NCBI GenBank assembly: GCA_012960225.1
Contig: DUBS01000054.1
Location: 39,212 to 103,211 of the forward strand
Length of the DNA stretch: 64,000 bases
Origin: Gemmatimonadota bacterium
GTDB taxonomy: Bacteria; Gemmatimonadota; Gemmatimonadetes; Longimicrobiales; Gaopeijiaceae
Direction: 5' to 3'
Shown here: piece after piece, positions 8,095-18,611 of the stretch
How positions within the stretch are numbered: position 1 is the stretch's first letter
Layout of the letters: every line of letters begins with the position of its first letter
Made by a program: the position numbers and the translations under genes
The notes under the pieces: generated by a model
What the model was told of the DNA's origin: nothing
Databases searched by the model: none
Seen by the model: only the letters and a program-made list of their open reading frames with translations

Positions 8095-8712
8095 GTGATA
8101 TTCTCTCATACCCAAGAAACTGACTCTCGATTCAAAGCACTCGCTAAAACTCTGTCTCTTTGCTCGAGTAAAGAAAACATCTCCCCAGTTATGCCAGGTG
8201 CTCAGTTTCAGGCCGCAGTTTCGGTAGTACTTCGTAGCGCAGAGGGTTTGGATTTGCTTTTGATCAAGCGTGCTTATTTTGATCGTGACCCTTGGTCTGG
8301 CCACATGGCACTACCCGGAGGACGTCGAGATCCGAAAGATATCGACCTTAAGCACACTGCGATAAGGGAGACGATGGAGGAGACTGCACTCGAGTTAGAC
8401 CAAGGCGCCCAACACCTCGGTCAACTTAAGGCACTGAAGCCCACCTCAGTCCGCTTACCCAAACTCACTATCACTCCCTTCGTTTTTGGAGTCGGAAGAC
8501 ATACTCAGGCCGCCGTTGCCAGTCCTGAGATCAATCAGGTCTTCTGGGTTTCTCTCGATGAATTGCGCGGACGCGACTCCAACTCATATGTGGAAATCCC
8601 CATGCCTGATGGTCGCAAACAGGACTTTTCATGCTACATGGTAGAAGAGGAACCTGTATGGGGGCTCACTTATCGGATAATTTCTGAGCTCCTCGAACTG
8701 TGCCCCCCTTGA
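8095..8712 (+). CDS. Nudix hydrolase, CoA pyrophosphatase-like
   Basis: A 205-residue Nudix hydrolase. The core LPGGRRDPKDIDLKH (about residues 75-89) followed by RETMEET matches the spacing of the NudL/YeaB CoA-pyrophosphatase subgroup, whose box reads PGGR-x4-D-x-DL...RE-x2-EE. The final Gly of the box (EExGU) is replaced by Ala (EETAL), a small departure. Such enzymes cleave CoA or other diphosphates with Mg2+ or Mn2+ in the cytoplasm. The C-terminal PVWGLTYRIISELLEL also fits NudL. It lies 48 bp after queE on the same strand and converges on the propeller lipoprotein gene. Fold certain; CoA as substrate likely, not shown. Confidence 0.88.
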   Translation: MIFSHTQETDSRFKALAKTLSLCSSKENISPVMPGAQFQAAVSVVLRSAEGLDLLLIKRAYFDRDPWSGHMALPGGRRDPKDIDLKHTAIRETMEETALELDQGAQHLGQLKALKPTSVRLPKLTITPFVFGVGRHTQAAVASPEINQVFWVSLDELRGRDSNSYVEIPMPDGRKQDFSCYMVEEEPVWGLTYRIISELLELCPP

Positions 8713-8730
8713 GACCCTCCAGATAGAACC

Positions 8731-9795
8731 CTAGGGAGTCTCTATCCATTCTGCGATAAAGACATTCGTATCACTCGTACCCCCATTGTTCCGGTTCGAA
8801 CCGAACACGAGGTATCGTCCGTCTGGGCTAAAAACAGGGAAGCCATCAAACCCTTCCGCGTACGTGATCCTGGTAAGCTCACCCCCATCTATGTTGATCA
8901 TGTAGATTTCAAAATCTCTACCGTCAGGATCATGGTGATTCGAACTGAACAGAATCTTCTCGCCTGATGGATGCCAATAAGGTGCAAAGTTGGCACCTCC
9001 AAGGTGTGTCACTTGCTCCTGGTTAGACCCATCAGCATCCATAATATAGATCTCCAACTCACCCGGCCTCAGAAGGCCTTGAGAAAGTAGGCGCCTATAA
9101 TCCTCTAGCTCCGGTCCTTCCTCCGGATAGTATGCCCGCCAGATAATCTTGGATCCGTCAGGTGAATAAAATGCCCCACCGTCATAACCGGGGCGATCCG
9201 TGAGTCGTAGCAAATCGGAGCCATCCGGAGCCATCGAGTACAGTTCTAAGTCACCGTCTCGCGCACTCGTAAATACAATGCGATCACCGATCGGGGAGAA
9301 CGTCGCTTCAGCGTCATAACCGTCTTCGGTCGTCAATTGCCGGAGATTGGATCCATCCAGGTTGGAAGCAAAAACATCGTATGTATCGTACACCGGCCAC
9401 ACATAGCCCATCGAAAAATCGGGGTTCTCAGGGCAAGCCGCATTGTGATGGTGGGTGGAGGAGTACAGAATCTCGTTTCCGGAAGGGTAGAAATAGGAGC
9501 AGGTAGTGCGGCCATCACCTGTGCTGACCAGACGTGTTTCAAGGCTTTCCGGATCGAGTACATAAATCTGGTCACACTCCGCATCTGGCTTACGTGCTTG
9601 ATAAATCAACTGTGAGCCGTCAAAAGCCCAGTATGCCTCGGCATTCTCTCCACCTGAAGTGAGTTGCCGAACATTACGCAGTTGTACCTCGCCTTCCATT
9701 GCTAGACTGCCAGTAGCTCCAGCATCTTCTTCTACGGCACATCCACCACCGATCAAACAAAGTATAGCAAACGAGACACGATAATGATGTTTCAC
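8731..9795 (-). CDS. TolB-like WD40/PD40 beta-propeller lipoprotein
   Basis: A 354-residue predicted lipoprotein. It starts with a GTG codon and a signal segment ending LIGGGC19. At least five PD40-type repeats follow, each with a 'FSPDG..I.F.S.RDG..(E/I)Y' core (e.g. [40 protein letters not shown]). The fold is a TolB-like propeller, usually used for protein or ligand binding, sometimes as the N-terminal part of peptidases; no hydrolase domain is attached here. Its 5' end overlaps the divergent M28 peptidase frame by 12 bp. Function beyond a periplasmic binding scaffold is not assignable. Confidence 0.85.
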   Translation of the reverse strand: MKHHYRVSFAILCLIGGGCAVEEDAGATGSLAMEGEVQLRNVRQLTSGGENAEAYWAFDGSQLIYQARKPDAECDQIYVLDPESLETRLVSTGDGRTTCSYFYPSGNEILYSSTHHHNAACPENPDFSMGYVWPVYDTYDVFASNLDGSNLRQLTTEDGYDAEATFSPIGDRIVFTSARDGDLELYSMAPDGSDLLRLTDRPGYDGGAFYSPDGSKIIWRAYYPEEGPELEDYRRLLSQGLLRPGELEIYIMDADGSNQEQVTHLGGANFAPYWHPSGEKILFSSNHHDPDGRDFEIYMINIDGGELTRITYAEGFDGFPVFSPDGRYLVFGSNRNNGGTSDTNVFIAEWIETP

Positions 9796-11568
9796 AAGAA
9801 GTACCTTTCACTCAAATCAGGAATGTCATATCTCATAATACAGCTGAGCACAGTCTTTATATATTTGCTGCTAATAGCAGTTCCTGTCCATGCTCAGCAA
9901 ACGACTTGTCCTGCCCTACAGCCCGGCCTCGATGCCATAACACATATCCGTTTCCTCGCAGATGATCGTCTTGAGGGTCGGGAGGTGGGCACCGCCGGAG
10001 CCCGCTGCGCTGCTGAATACATCGCTGCCCAATTCAGCTACATCGGCCTAGAACCTGCCGGAGAGGCCAACACTTTCTTTCAACCCTTTCCTATTCGAAA
10101 AGGCGCAACCCTTGGCGCGGATAACATTCTAGAAGTCGCTGGCCAACGCTACATCCTTGAGAGCGACTGGGTGCCCCTTGGATTCTCGGCGACTCAAGAA
10201 CTTGAGGCACCCTTGGTTTATGGTGGATATGGGCTACTTCGAGCTAACGGCAACGAGGACCCTTATGCGCACTTGGATCTCAACGGCAAGATCGTTGTGG
10301 TCGAGTGGGGGGACCCTGACGCACCGCATGGAGAGTCCATACGTGCTGATCCTCATTTCAAGGCGATCTTCGCAGAGGGCCGTGATGCTGCAGGCATCAT
10401 CGTGCTCCTACCTGAAGGGTGGAGCCCTCGGCGCCCCGATGACGAAATACGTGCAGTGCTTGGTATTCCGGTAGCAGTCGTACAGGCTGGGTTAGCCAAC
10501 TCCATGCGAGTTGGAGCCAATCATCAATCTGTTGCTCGCCTGCATACGGAGGTCCATACCACAATTGCAGAAGCACGAAATGTCGTCGCTCTGGTACCTG
10601 GCACTCACCCCACGCTCAGAGATGAGGTCGTAATCGTCGGCGCACACTATGACCATCTCGGCTTTGGTGGTGAGGGGTCACTCGCACCTGACTCACGTGA
10701 GGTTCACAACGGTGCTGACGATAATGCGAGTGGTAGCAGTGCCTTGATCGAGATCGCTCGCGCGATTCTCACTGGGGAACCACTCGACCGCAGTACACTC
10801 TTCATAGCATTCACAGGCGAGGAGAAGGGCCTATGGGGATCGGGGCACTTCGTTAGGGACCCGACAGTCGACCTCTCCAAGTCCGTCGGAATGTTGAATC
10901 TAGACATGGTCGGTCGGATGGACGGTGACGCGCTCACTATCTTTGGATTCGGTACCGCCCAGGAGTGGGATCAAGTCGTTGATGAAGCAAACGTCAGGTT
11001 GGATCAACCACTTGATCTTTCAAAGGCACCAGACGGTTACGGACCGTCAGATCATTCGTCGTTTTATGGCGAAGGAATCCCAGTCCTTCACCTCTTCACC
11101 GGTACCCATGAGGATTACCACCGCCCTTCTGACGACTGGCAATTGATTAACTCGAGCGGAGTCACGCGAGTTGTAGCACTCACCGCTGGCATCGTGAAAC
11201 GGCTAGCAGATGGGGGGAGTAATTCAGTCACTCTCACACCCATCCAGCAGCCTGCGCCGAACCAAAACTCATCCCCTTCATCCTCAAGTAGTAGTGGATA
11301 TGGGTCGGCTTATCTTGGTTCAATCCCAGATATGACGCCTCACGATCATGGCCTCCGCCTGACCGGAGTACGCGAAGGAAGCCCAGCAGATCAGGGAGGA
11401 TTACGAGCTGGAGATGTAGTAGTCGAATTCGATGGTACAGCTATCGGCGATATCTATGCTTATACGTACGCGCTCCAGGCTAAGGAGCCCGGGGATGAGG
11501 TCGTGATCGTGGTTGAGAGAGGGGAAGAGCGAGTTAGCCTAAGGGTAGTGCTCGGTCAGCGGCGCTGA
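9784..11568 (+). CDS. secreted M28 family metallopeptidase with C-terminal PDZ domain
   Basis: A 594-residue exported aminopeptidase-like enzyme with two zinc ions. Order: signal segment (ends near VHAQQ), an inserted PA-like domain (~residues 120-250), the M28 catalytic core and a C-terminal PDZ domain (~500-594, [17 protein letters not shown]). Zinc ligands read as His in HYDHLG, Asp in NGADDNASG, Glu pair in TGEEKG, Asp in [10 protein letters not shown] and His in THEDYHRP. A Ser-rich linker joins core and PDZ. The frame starts at ATG 9784; ATG 9823 ([12 protein letters not shown]) would give a tighter signal peptide and avoid overlapping the divergent gene. It likely trims peptides outside the cytoplasm. 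High confidence. Confidence 0.93.
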   Translation: MMFHKKYLSLKSGMSYLIIQLSTVFIYLLLIAVPVHAQQTTCPALQPGLDAITHIRFLADDRLEGREVGTAGARCAAEYIAAQFSYIGLEPAGEANTFFQPFPIRKGATLGADNILEVAGQRYILESDWVPLGFSATQELEAPLVYGGYGLLRANGNEDPYAHLDLNGKIVVVEWGDPDAPHGESIRADPHFKAIFAEGRDAAGIIVLLPEGWSPRRPDDEIRAVLGIPVAVVQAGLANSMRVGANHQSVARLHTEVHTTIAEARNVVALVPGTHPTLRDEVVIVGAHYDHLGFGGEGSLAPDSREVHNGADDNASGSSALIEIARAILTGEPLDRSTLFIAFTGEEKGLWGSGHFVRDPTVDLSKSVGMLNLDMVGRMDGDALTIFGFGTAQEWDQVVDEANVRLDQPLDLSKAPDGYGPSDHSSFYGEGIPVLHLFTGTHEDYHRPSDDWQLINSSGVTRVVALTAGIVKRLADGGSNSVTLTPIQQPAPNQNSSPSSSSSSGYGSAYLGSIPDMTPHDHGLRLTGVREGSPADQGGLRAGDVVVEFDGTAIGDIYAYTYALQAKEPGDEVVIVVERGEERVSLRVVLGQRR

Positions 11569-11612
11569 GAATAGTTAGCCAAATTGAGGTCACGGGCTCG
11601 CGATCCCGAACT

Positions 11613-12758
11613 TTAGTTTTCCGAGCGCTCGATCATGATTCCACGATTGGCAAGTTGCTGGATATACATTTCGGTAGGAACACATTCAGACGGGGTGTGC
11701 ACACCTTTCGGTATTAATCCCGCTGCTTGCATGTACGCTGTTGCGCCAAGTGAGTAGCCCGTGGTTCGCATCATCGCAGTGATCTCTTGATCCCGATCGT
11801 AGTAGTCGACCATCTCGTATGTCACCGTCCTCGGCACCCCGCCTATAGCCCCGTCTATGACCACCCGCATAACAACCACATCCTCACCTGACGGCTTGCG
11901 TAGTTTCGTATCTAGGACCTTGATCAGAAGATCTCGAGGAACAACAGATGCCCCACCAATCTCAACTGGATCCAAGTCCATAAGACCAAGGTTCTTCATC
12001 GATTTCATGAGCTCACAGTGACCAGGATAGCGGAGCGTCTTGTAGGACATCGATGGAATCAGGCCACGGTAACGATAGGGCATACGCGATATCCCACCGG
12101 CCGTGAGAAAAGCTTCGAGTTCACCCAATGCTTCGAAAGTCACAGTCTCCACTCCAGTAAGTGGCTCCTTATCAATGACTTCACCACCTTCTAGTACCAA
12201 TACCGGTGTTGTGTAATAATCGAGTACACCTTCCAGTGAGTACACGAGTTGATAGTTAAGAGGTGGTTCTGGGACCTGGGGCAACCCACCAACGTAGATT
12301 TTGACTGATTCGGTTTCATCCAAGGCATCGATTCCACCCTGTGCTAGGATGTTCACCATGCCGGGTGCTAACCCACAGTCCGGAACCACTGATACATCCC
12401 GCTCTTGTGCCTCGACTGTCATCTTCCTCTGCTGATCAACTATTTCCGTATTACCACCTAGGTCACAAAAATTTGCCTTGGATTCGATTGCCAAGCGGCT
12501 CATGTCTAAATTGAAGTAGTAGGGCAGAGCACTCGCGACACCATCAACACTCTCCACCGCACTCCGCACTGCCACCTCATCAGTAGCATCCAAGGTCAAG
12601 AGCTCCAGAGCCCCACCCAGGAAATGTTTGAGAAAGGGCCGAGGTTTATTCACGTCTAGATCAGCGAGAACAACTCGATCGACTTCCGGCCGTTGCAGAA
12701 GCTCAAAAGCACAGGCCGAACCCTGCGCCCCTGCTCCAAGGACTAAGAATTTCATCAA
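11613..12758 (-). CDS. saccharopine dehydrogenase / lysine 6-dehydrogenase-like oxidoreductase
   Basis: A 381-residue NAD(P)-dependent enzyme. The N-terminal Rossmann motif is VLGAGAQGSACA (residues 6-17), and the DCGLAPGMVN segment near residue 130 is typical of saccharopine-dehydrogenase-type and lysine 6-dehydrogenase proteins. The length fits the short lysine-dehydrogenase type rather than yeast saccharopine reductase. It would act in the cytoplasm on lysine or a related amino acid. It lies 54 bp downstream of gyrA on the same strand, so read-through is possible. Substrate not provable from sequence. Confidence 0.85.
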   Translation of the reverse strand: MMKFLVLGAGAQGSACAFELLQRPEVDRVVLADLDVNKPRPFLKHFLGGALELLTLDATDEVAVRSAVESVDGVASALPYYFNLDMSRLAIESKANFCDLGGNTEIVDQQRKMTVEAQERDVSVVPDCGLAPGMVNILAQGGIDALDETESVKIYVGGLPQVPEPPLNYQLVYSLEGVLDYYTTPVLVLEGGEVIDKEPLTGVETVTFEALGELEAFLTAGGISRMPYRYRGLIPSMSYKTLRYPGHCELMKSMKNLGLMDLDPVEIGGASVVPRDLLIKVLDTKLRKPSGEDVVVMRVVIDGAIGGVPRTVTYEMVDYYDRDQEITAMMRTTGYSLGATAYMQAAGLIPKGVHTPSECVPTEMYIQQLANRGIMIERSEN

Positions 12759-12812
12759 CGTGGCCTATGACTAGTCGCGGTAATGAACATTGCCCAGCTC
12801 CTGATAACCTAG

Positions 12813-15326
12813 TTAGTCCAGATCCAGCAAATTCAGTTGCCCTTCCGCATCCACCCCAGTCAGATCACGAGCGGGACCTCCACCGCGTCCCTCAGCTCTG
12901 GTGACTTCTACCACTCTGTCGCCAGAAGTGACTGTAACAATCGCTTTCCCTTGGGTCCTGCGACCCTGGACCGGGACAGAATCTGCGGCCGCACGACTCA
13001 CTTGTCCTCCGGCCGTGACAACCATGACTTCGTCAGCGTCCATTACTTCCAACACTGATATAATTGGTGAGCCTTCGTCCCCGCTCGGAATAGCCAAGGT
13101 CCCCAAGCCACCCCTCTTTTGTAACGGAAATTCAGATACTTCGGTGCGTTTTCCGATCCCATCTTCGTTCACGGTTAGAACTGTTGAATCCCGACGGATC
13201 AGGAGCATCCCGACTACCTCATCATCATTAAGTGTCATTCCTTTGACACCCTGTGCGGTCCGGCCAACTATGCTGATTTCATCTTCTGGGAACCGGATCG
13301 CCCGACCAGACCGGGATAACAACATCACCTCTGCAGTTCCATCCGACAAAGCGACATCCAAGATCGTGTCGTCCTTCTTCAGCCCTGCAGCCTTCACCCC
13401 TCCTACTCGTGGTCGGGAAAACTCTGAAATCGATGTTCTCTTGACCAAACCCAACTTTGATAGGAATACGAGGTGACGATCGGCAACGCTGAGGTCATCA
13501 ATCGGAATCATTGCAACAATTCGATCCTTACGCTCCGCGCCCTCCAGTAGTGAGTAAACCGACTGTCCTCGAGATGCCCGAGCACTCTCAGGCACATCAA
13601 AGACAGGCAGAAAGTAACCTTGCCCGTTTTCAGTAAATGTCAGAATCCATCCCTGGGTACGAGCAACAAAGACACGCTCTAGGTAGTCATCCTCATAGCG
13701 TTCCATCCCTGCAAGTGCCTTTCCAGATCCTACACGGCGCCTATAAAGATGCATCGGCATACGCTTGATGAAGCCTTCATGTGACAGTGTTATGACAACG
13801 TCCTCATCAACGAGTTGGTCTTCAATTGGTGGCTCATCAACCTCCTGTTTCTCGTTATCCATAATCACCGTGCGCCGCTTATTGCCGTACTTCTTCACAA
13901 CATCACCCAGCTCATCAAGCATCGTTTTGAGTTGCAGCTCCTCTGAGCCCAACACCTGTTTGAGCTCGAAGATCACTGACTCCAGCTCCGCCAAACGATT
14001 CTCCAGGTGTGTGCGTTCTAGTGCCGTGAGTCTCGAAAGCCTCATATCCAGAATCGCCGCAGCCTGGATGTCACTGAACCCGAATGAGTCCTGCAGTTTC
14101 TCAGACGCTTCCTGACGATTATTCGATGCTCGAATGATCTTGATGATCTTGTCTATATTTTCCAGAGCAGCCAAGAGACCTTCAGAGATGTGACGCTCCG
14201 CTTCAGCTTTTTCCAGTTCGTGTCGGGATCGGCGTTGAATCACCTCCACACGGTGGTCTCGAAAGCGCTCGATGAGTTCCTTGAGGTCGAACTCCTGCGG
14301 CTGGCCCTGATCGAGTGCCAGAAGGTGTCCGCCAAACGTCATTTGGAGGCTCGTGCGCTTGTAAAGCATCTTCAATACTGTCTCGGCCTTTGCCCCCCGC
14401 TTGAGTTCAATAACGAGCCGTATTCCATCACGGTCGGTCTCATCACGGATATCAGAGACATCCTGCGCCCGACCAGCCTTGGCCAACTTGGCGATCTGCT
14501 CGATCACTTTCGTCTTGGAAACCGCGTAAGGCAGTTCGGTTACCACTAACTGCTCTCTGCCACCTCGTAGTCCTTCCTTGACCACACGGGCACGCATCAG
14601 GACGCGACCGCGACCCTGGTGGTACATCTCCCTGATCCCCTCACGACTGACGATAAAGCCTCCTGTAGGGAAATCAGGTCCAGGAATATGGCGCATGAGG
14701 TCGTCCACGCTGCAATCAGGATCAACCACTAGCTGCCGGACGCCAGCAGCAATCTCAGCCAGATTATGAGGCGGCACATTAGTGCTCATCCCAACTGCGA
14801 TACCTGAAGATCCATTGACCAAGAGATTCGGGTACCTAGCAGGCAGGACTAAAGGTTCTTCCAACTGATTATCGAAGTTTGGTTGGAAGTCGACGGTATC
14901 CTTGTGGATATCGTCCAACAATTCGACGGCCAGAGACTCTAATCGAGCTTCAGTGTAACGGTAGGCAGCAGCTGGATCACCGTCGATCGAACCGAAGTTC
15001 CCCTGACCATCGATAAGTGGCATCCTCATGGAAAATTCCTGGACCATCCGCACAAGTGCATCATAGACAGCGGAGTCACCGTGCGGGTGATACTTGCCCA
15101 GGACATCACCGACAACCGTTGCGCTCTTCTTATAGGGCCGGTCAGGGTGGAGGCTCAATTCATACATCGCATAAAGAATCCGGCGATGAACTGGCTTGAG
15201 ACCATCTCGCACATCAGGCAATGCTCGCTGCACAATTACGCTCATCGAATAATCGAGAAACGATTCACGCATTTCCTCTTCAAGGAGTCGCGGCAGAATT
15301 CGTTCTCGCTTGGACGCGGTGGCCAT
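12813..15326 (-). CDS. gyrA: DNA gyrase subunit A
   Basis: GyrA is the breakage-reunion subunit of DNA gyrase, pairing with GyrB. In this 837-residue protein the catalytic tyrosine is Tyr124 in [12 protein letters not shown]. The quinolone-pocket region is [15 protein letters not shown] with Ser85 and Asp89 (E. coli Ser83/Asp87), i.e. the susceptible residues. The C-terminal beta-pinwheel carries a GyrA-box-like QGRRTQGK. The start ATG 15326 is preceded by GGGAG. A lysine-dehydrogenase-like gene follows. gyrB is not in the window. A C-terminal tail ends in [15 protein letters not shown]. Distinguishing GyrA from ParC rests on the box and overall length; confidence is high. Confidence 0.96.
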   Translation of the reverse strand: MATASKRERILPRLLEEEMRESFLDYSMSVIVQRALPDVRDGLKPVHRRILYAMYELSLHPDRPYKKSATVVGDVLGKYHPHGDSAVYDALVRMVQEFSMRMPLIDGQGNFGSIDGDPAAAYRYTEARLESLAVELLDDIHKDTVDFQPNFDNQLEEPLVLPARYPNLLVNGSSGIAVGMSTNVPPHNLAEIAAGVRQLVVDPDCSVDDLMRHIPGPDFPTGGFIVSREGIREMYHQGRGRVLMRARVVKEGLRGGREQLVVTELPYAVSKTKVIEQIAKLAKAGRAQDVSDIRDETDRDGIRLVIELKRGAKAETVLKMLYKRTSLQMTFGGHLLALDQGQPQEFDLKELIERFRDHRVEVIQRRSRHELEKAEAERHISEGLLAALENIDKIIKIIRASNNRQEASEKLQDSFGFSDIQAAAILDMRLSRLTALERTHLENRLAELESVIFELKQVLGSEELQLKTMLDELGDVVKKYGNKRRTVIMDNEKQEVDEPPIEDQLVDEDVVITLSHEGFIKRMPMHLYRRRVGSGKALAGMERYEDDYLERVFVARTQGWILTFTENGQGYFLPVFDVPESARASRGQSVYSLLEGAERKDRIVAMIPIDDLSVADRHLVFLSKLGLVKRTSISEFSRPRVGGVKAAGLKKDDTILDVALSDGTAEVMLLSRSGRAIRFPEDEISIVGRTAQGVKGMTLNDDEVVGMLLIRRDSTVLTVNEDGIGKRTEVSEFPLQKRGGLGTLAIPSGDEGSPIISVLEVMDADEVMVVTAGGQVSRAAADSVPVQGRRTQGKAIVTVTSGDRVVEVTRAEGRGGGPARDLTGVDAEGQLNLLDLD

Positions 15327-15568
15327 TCATTCTCCCTGCAATTCTGTCAGAAACTGCGGCAAACGACGTTAGCGCCGCTCCGCGGGCTGAAGCTTCTCAC
15401 CTCCCAGAGAGGGTGGCAAGGCGAATCAGGGAAGCTCTTCCTCATACATCCACCGGAAGTAAGCTAGTGAGAATCTTGGTGGACCCTCCGGGCAGACCTG
15501 GCTCATACCTTCAAAGCTTCCTGATGTCAGGAAAACCCTCAGATGTAAGACCTCTCGCTGTATCCTGG

Positions 15569-15982
15569 TTAGGCTTCCGCTGTTGTTTCGGGGCCGTGAA
15601 CTCCTAGAGGCAACGAGACGTGATGTGCTCCGTCGACCCGGACATCAAACGTATAGGTACCCGGATTCGGGAACACCAAACCATCCATATTCAATACATG
15701 AGGTACTCGGATACTACCTAGTGTTGCTCCTGGGCCAGGGGCCAGTTGCATCTCTCCATCAAGCCGCATCAATTCACTACCTACCGGATCCTTGAGTGTA
15801 ATCTCAATCTCGTGCCGGCCAGTCTCAGTTAGTGGAGCTGAGAAACGGAGAACCAAAGCCATCTTCGGATGCCGAGCAGGGAAGTTAGGTGTGTGGAGTC
15901 GGTCAAAGATGCCGAGAATATTCAACTTTCCGGCACCATCGATTGTGGCTGCATCCGCCAATAGCGCAAGATCGACATCCAT
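15569..15982 (-). CDS. DUF6941-like protein
   Basis: A 137-residue protein without signal peptide. It begins MDVDLALLADAATID and continues GKLNILGIFDRL, the pattern I associate with DUF6941, a family of unknown function common in Actinobacteria and Gemmatimonadota. A beta-sandwich look is suggested by alternating hydrophobic strands (MALVLRFSAP, RHEIEITLKD, YTFDVRVDG). It lies 18 bp after the CPBP protease gene and 242 bp before gyrA, so it probably belongs to the decarboxylase-CPBP unit. No function can be inferred. Confidence 0.8.
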   Translation of the reverse strand: MDVDLALLADAATIDGAGKLNILGIFDRLHTPNFPARHPKMALVLRFSAPLTETGRHEIEITLKDPVGSELMRLDGEMQLAPGPGATLGSIRVPHVLNMDGLVFPNPGTYTFDVRVDGAHHVSLPLGVHGPETTAEA

Positions 15983-16000
15983 GATAGAAGGCTCGTGAGG

Positions 16001-16804
16001 TTAGGGTTTAGGCCAAGTAATGTCTTCTACACTCATAGACTCTTCAGGTAACATCAGATGTTGGCCGATAGCGATACCGGCAATGATATCAATGAGTGTG
16101 TGTGCAAGAATGCAGGGAAGTACGCTCCCAGATACGAGAAACCCCCCAGCCAGTATCACACCCATCGTCATTGTCCGGACTATGCCGAACAAGCCTTGAT
16201 ATGCATGCATTCCGCCAAAAACGAGAGACGTGATTAAGACTGCCCCTCCTACCCCTGTAATCGGGGTTAACACGGGAATGGCATAACCTCGGTATGCGAC
16301 TTCTTCTCCAAATCCGGCGGCAACGGACAAGAGAGCAAAAACTCCTCGCTCCTTTGCTGTTTCAGGCAATAACGCCCGAAGCACCCTGCTCTCCTTGAGC
16401 CCGAGAGAAGCTCCAACCCCGCGGAAGGCAAAGCTCACCGCCAAACCAGCTATCGTAAGTGCAAGTCCCCAGGCCACTAAGTTGCCGAGCGAAATCCATT
16501 GGAGACCGATTGCCACAGGCCCCTCGCTACGCATTCCCACAAGACAAATGATCACAGCCAAAGCGCACAGTGTTCCAATGGAACTCCAGTATGCAGGCAA
16601 TCGCTCTAGTAGCGCTTCCTGGATAAGTGGGATCTGTGCAATCGCCAAAGTCGGCATGCCCACCAGTAACAAGGCCAGCGTGATTGAGTCTGCTAATCGG
16701 ATCTCAGTGAGAAGGTAGAGAGACAACTGCATACTCAGGGCCAACAACACCCCAGCTAATATCAAACCGCTTGAAAGTGCTGGACCGTCCTTGAAGGACC
16801 TCAA
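16001..16804 (-). CDS. CPBP family intramembrane metalloprotease
   Basis: An integral membrane protein with about seven or eight helices of the CAAX-protease/bacteriocin-processing (CPBP, Abi) family. The three conserved motifs are present: EEVAYRG (motif 1, E-E-x3-R), FGGMHAY (motif 2, F-x3-H) and HTLID (motif 3, H-x3-D), which form a metal-dependent active site within the membrane. The open frame extends to 16891, but that start would overlap the upstream decarboxylase by 91 bp. A TTG at 16804 overlaps the decarboxylase stop (TTGA) and leaves 267 residues, which I prefer; the start is uncertain. Substrate unknown; members process lipoproteins, prenylated peptides or bacteriocins. Confidence 0.85.
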   Translation of the reverse strand: MRSFKDGPALSSGLILAGVLLALSMQLSLYLLTEIRLADSITLALLLVGMPTLAIAQIPLIQEALLERLPAYWSSIGTLCALAVIICLVGMRSEGPVAIGLQWISLGNLVAWGLALTIAGLAVSFAFRGVGASLGLKESRVLRALLPETAKERGVFALLSVAAGFGEEVAYRGYAIPVLTPITGVGGAVLITSLVFGGMHAYQGLFGIVRTMTMGVILAGGFLVSGSVLPCILAHTLIDIIAGIAIGQHLMLPEESMSVEDITWPKP

Positions 16805-18243
16805 GAGCTGATGGTTTCTCGTCCGAAATTCTCGATCGCTGCCAAGGTAAACCGGACGTCCTCCCACGTCGTTGTGTGATTCAAAATACAAAGCCTCAAG
16901 GAATACAATCCACGAAGTCGAGTCGAGGACATCATCGCTACCGCCTCTTCAATCACTCGAGTCTGCACAGCTTCATTGATTTCTTCTAGTTGCTCATCAT
17001 TGAGCTCACTGGTGCGGGAATTAACTCGAAAGCAGACAACACCTAGGGAAGCTGGATTCGCAATCTGTAAGACATCAGATTCACGGATGTAAGCCTCAGC
17101 CTGCTCAGCAAGCTCAATGCCTTGCCCAATAGAGCGCCTAAAAGCAGCCATACCAAAGGTCTGCACCGACATCCACACCTTTAAGGCACGAAATGAGCGA
17201 CTCAGTTGAAGGCCCCGATCGCCAAAATTTGGGTGATCTCTGCCCCACTGGGTGTCTTGAAGGTATTCGGGCTGGACCGAGAAAGCTCCCTCCAATTTTC
17301 GGATATCTTTTACCATCAAACACCCGCATTCAAAAGGCTGAAATAACCACTTGTGCGCGTCCATTGCGATTGAATCTGCACGCTCCAACCCTTTGAGAAG
17401 CTCTGCTCCGCGGTCTGTCAGTATTGCAAACCCTCCATATGCGGCATCAACATGGAACCATATGTCCTCTGACTCACAATAGTCCGCAATCTCGTCCAGA
17501 GGGTCGATGGCTCCAGTGTTAGTTGCCCCAGCATTTCCGCAAATGGCAATTGGCGTGAGACCGGATTCTCGATCCTCTATGATCATCCCATGAAGCTCAT
17601 TCATATCGAGGCGAAAATGTTCATCCGTTGGGACCATCCTAACAGACTCCGGACGTACACCGACGATCGTCGCAGCGCGGATCAACGCTGTATGGCTTTG
17701 GTCGCTCATATACACAGATGGCTGCATTGGAGCTCCAGCAGCTTCACGTGCTACCACGAAGCCATCGAGACTTGCAGCCGAGCCTCCGCTCGTGAAAAGA
17801 CCTCCAGCAGTCTCTGGATATCCTATCCAACTTCGGAACCAATCTATCACTACGACTTCAAGCATACTTGGTCCGCTCGCTCCCAACCACGTTCCTTGAA
17901 AGATGTTATGCCCAGCAGCCATGAAGTCAGCCAAGACTCCTGGCCAGGTTGGAGAAGAGGGCACAAAAGCGAAAAAACGCGGGTGGTCTACTCGCCCTGC
18001 GATAGGAAGAATCTCATGAGCCGCACGTTCGATTACCTCGTGTGACGGCCGACCTTCCTCCGGAGGTTCCTCGCGCATAATCGCTTCCAGTTCAGACCTA
18101 GACCCACCACGCCACGCAGGTTTGTCAGGTAGATTCTGGACACGTTCGATTACCAATTCAGCAGCCCTTAGAGCAGATGCCATCATCTCCTCTGGGCTCA
18201 TTTCCAGTTCACTTCTGCCACCATCTTCCGCCCGCGAGGTCAT
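16801..18243 (-). CDS. PLP-dependent amino acid decarboxylase (group II)
   Basis: A 480-residue enzyme of the aromatic-L-amino-acid/glutamate decarboxylase group. The PLP lysine is Lys298 (AMDAHKWLF), with Asp266 in HVDAAYGGFA and TSGGSAASLDG (residues 151-161) binding the cofactor. It would release CO2 from an aromatic or acidic amino acid in the cytoplasm, giving an amine. Length and motif spacing fit the aromatic decarboxylases better than GadB. It is the first gene of a minus-strand unit (then CPBP, DUF6941), and an unknown gene is divergent 18 bp away. High confidence in the family, low for the substrate. Confidence 0.9.
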   Translation of the reverse strand: MTSRAEDGGRSELEMSPEEMMASALRAAELVIERVQNLPDKPAWRGGSRSELEAIMREEPPEEGRPSHEVIERAAHEILPIAGRVDHPRFFAFVPSSPTWPGVLADFMAAGHNIFQGTWLGASGPSMLEVVVIDWFRSWIGYPETAGGLFTSGGSAASLDGFVVAREAAGAPMQPSVYMSDQSHTALIRAATIVGVRPESVRMVPTDEHFRLDMNELHGMIIEDRESGLTPIAICGNAGATNTGAIDPLDEIADYCESEDIWFHVDAAYGGFAILTDRGAELLKGLERADSIAMDAHKWLFQPFECGCLMVKDIRKLEGAFSVQPEYLQDTQWGRDHPNFGDRGLQLSRSFRALKVWMSVQTFGMAAFRRSIGQGIELAEQAEAYIRESDVLQIANPASLGVVCFRVNSRTSELNDEQLEEINEAVQTRVIEEAVAMMSSTRLRGLYSLRLCILNHTTTWEDVRFTLAAIENFGRETISS

Positions 18244-18261
18244 ACGGATAACCTTCCTTCC

Positions 18262-18597
18262 ATGACTGGAGAAACTAGTAGGACCCTAGAAGCCACTACC
18301 GGCGACGGTCTTGTATTCCGAGTGTTGGACGCTATGGATGCGCCACATTCGGGTCGTATTCTACGATTGAGGCTACAGTCGGGTGAAGCTCCCCCGATTA
18401 AGTCGCTTCGGAAGCAGGAAATGCTGGCCACGGGACCCCAGGGTCAAGTCTGTCGGATACGAGCGATCGGTTTCGCAGTCTTTGGAGGTAAGCCAAGCAA
18501 TGATCGGCTATCGCGAACAGGTAGGGTAGACCTCCAGATCGAAGAACTAGATGACGGTGGGCCAGTCGAGCTTCGTTGGGAGGTTGTTCCGACCTAG
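18262..18597 (+). CDS. hypothetical protein
   Basis: A 111-residue protein with no signal peptide and no recognised domain. The start ATG 18262 lies 18 bp from the divergent decarboxylase start, so both promoters must overlap each other's coding regions or lie within this gap. The sequence reads as a small beta-rich protein (GLVFRVLDAM, GRILRLRLQSGE, RTGRVDLQIEEL, VELRWEVVP) with a cysteine at ~68. Codon composition matches the neighbours, which supports a true gene. It converges on the lipoprotein gene at 18612. Nothing more can be said about function. Confidence 0.65.
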   Translation: MTGETSRTLEATTGDGLVFRVLDAMDAPHSGRILRLRLQSGEAPPIKSLRKQEMLATGPQGQVCRIRAIGFAVFGGKPSNDRLSRTGRVDLQIEELDDGGPVELRWEVVPT

Positions 18598-18611
18598 CAT
18601 CGCTCAGGATT

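Noticed and set aside
11590..11615. Possible hairpin in the M28 / dehydrogenase convergent gap
   Set aside because: Only four base pairs (CGGG/CCCG) with a weak T-stretch; too weak to call.
13765..14115. Plus-strand open frame opposite gyrA, Ser/Thr-rich
   Set aside because: It is the antisense of a strongly conserved gyrA region and has low-complexity composition.
15327..15568. 242-bp gap upstream of gyrA, searched for an RNA gene
   Set aside because: No tRNA-like cloverleaf or conserved structure; only a small palindrome (15518-15533) that could be chance.
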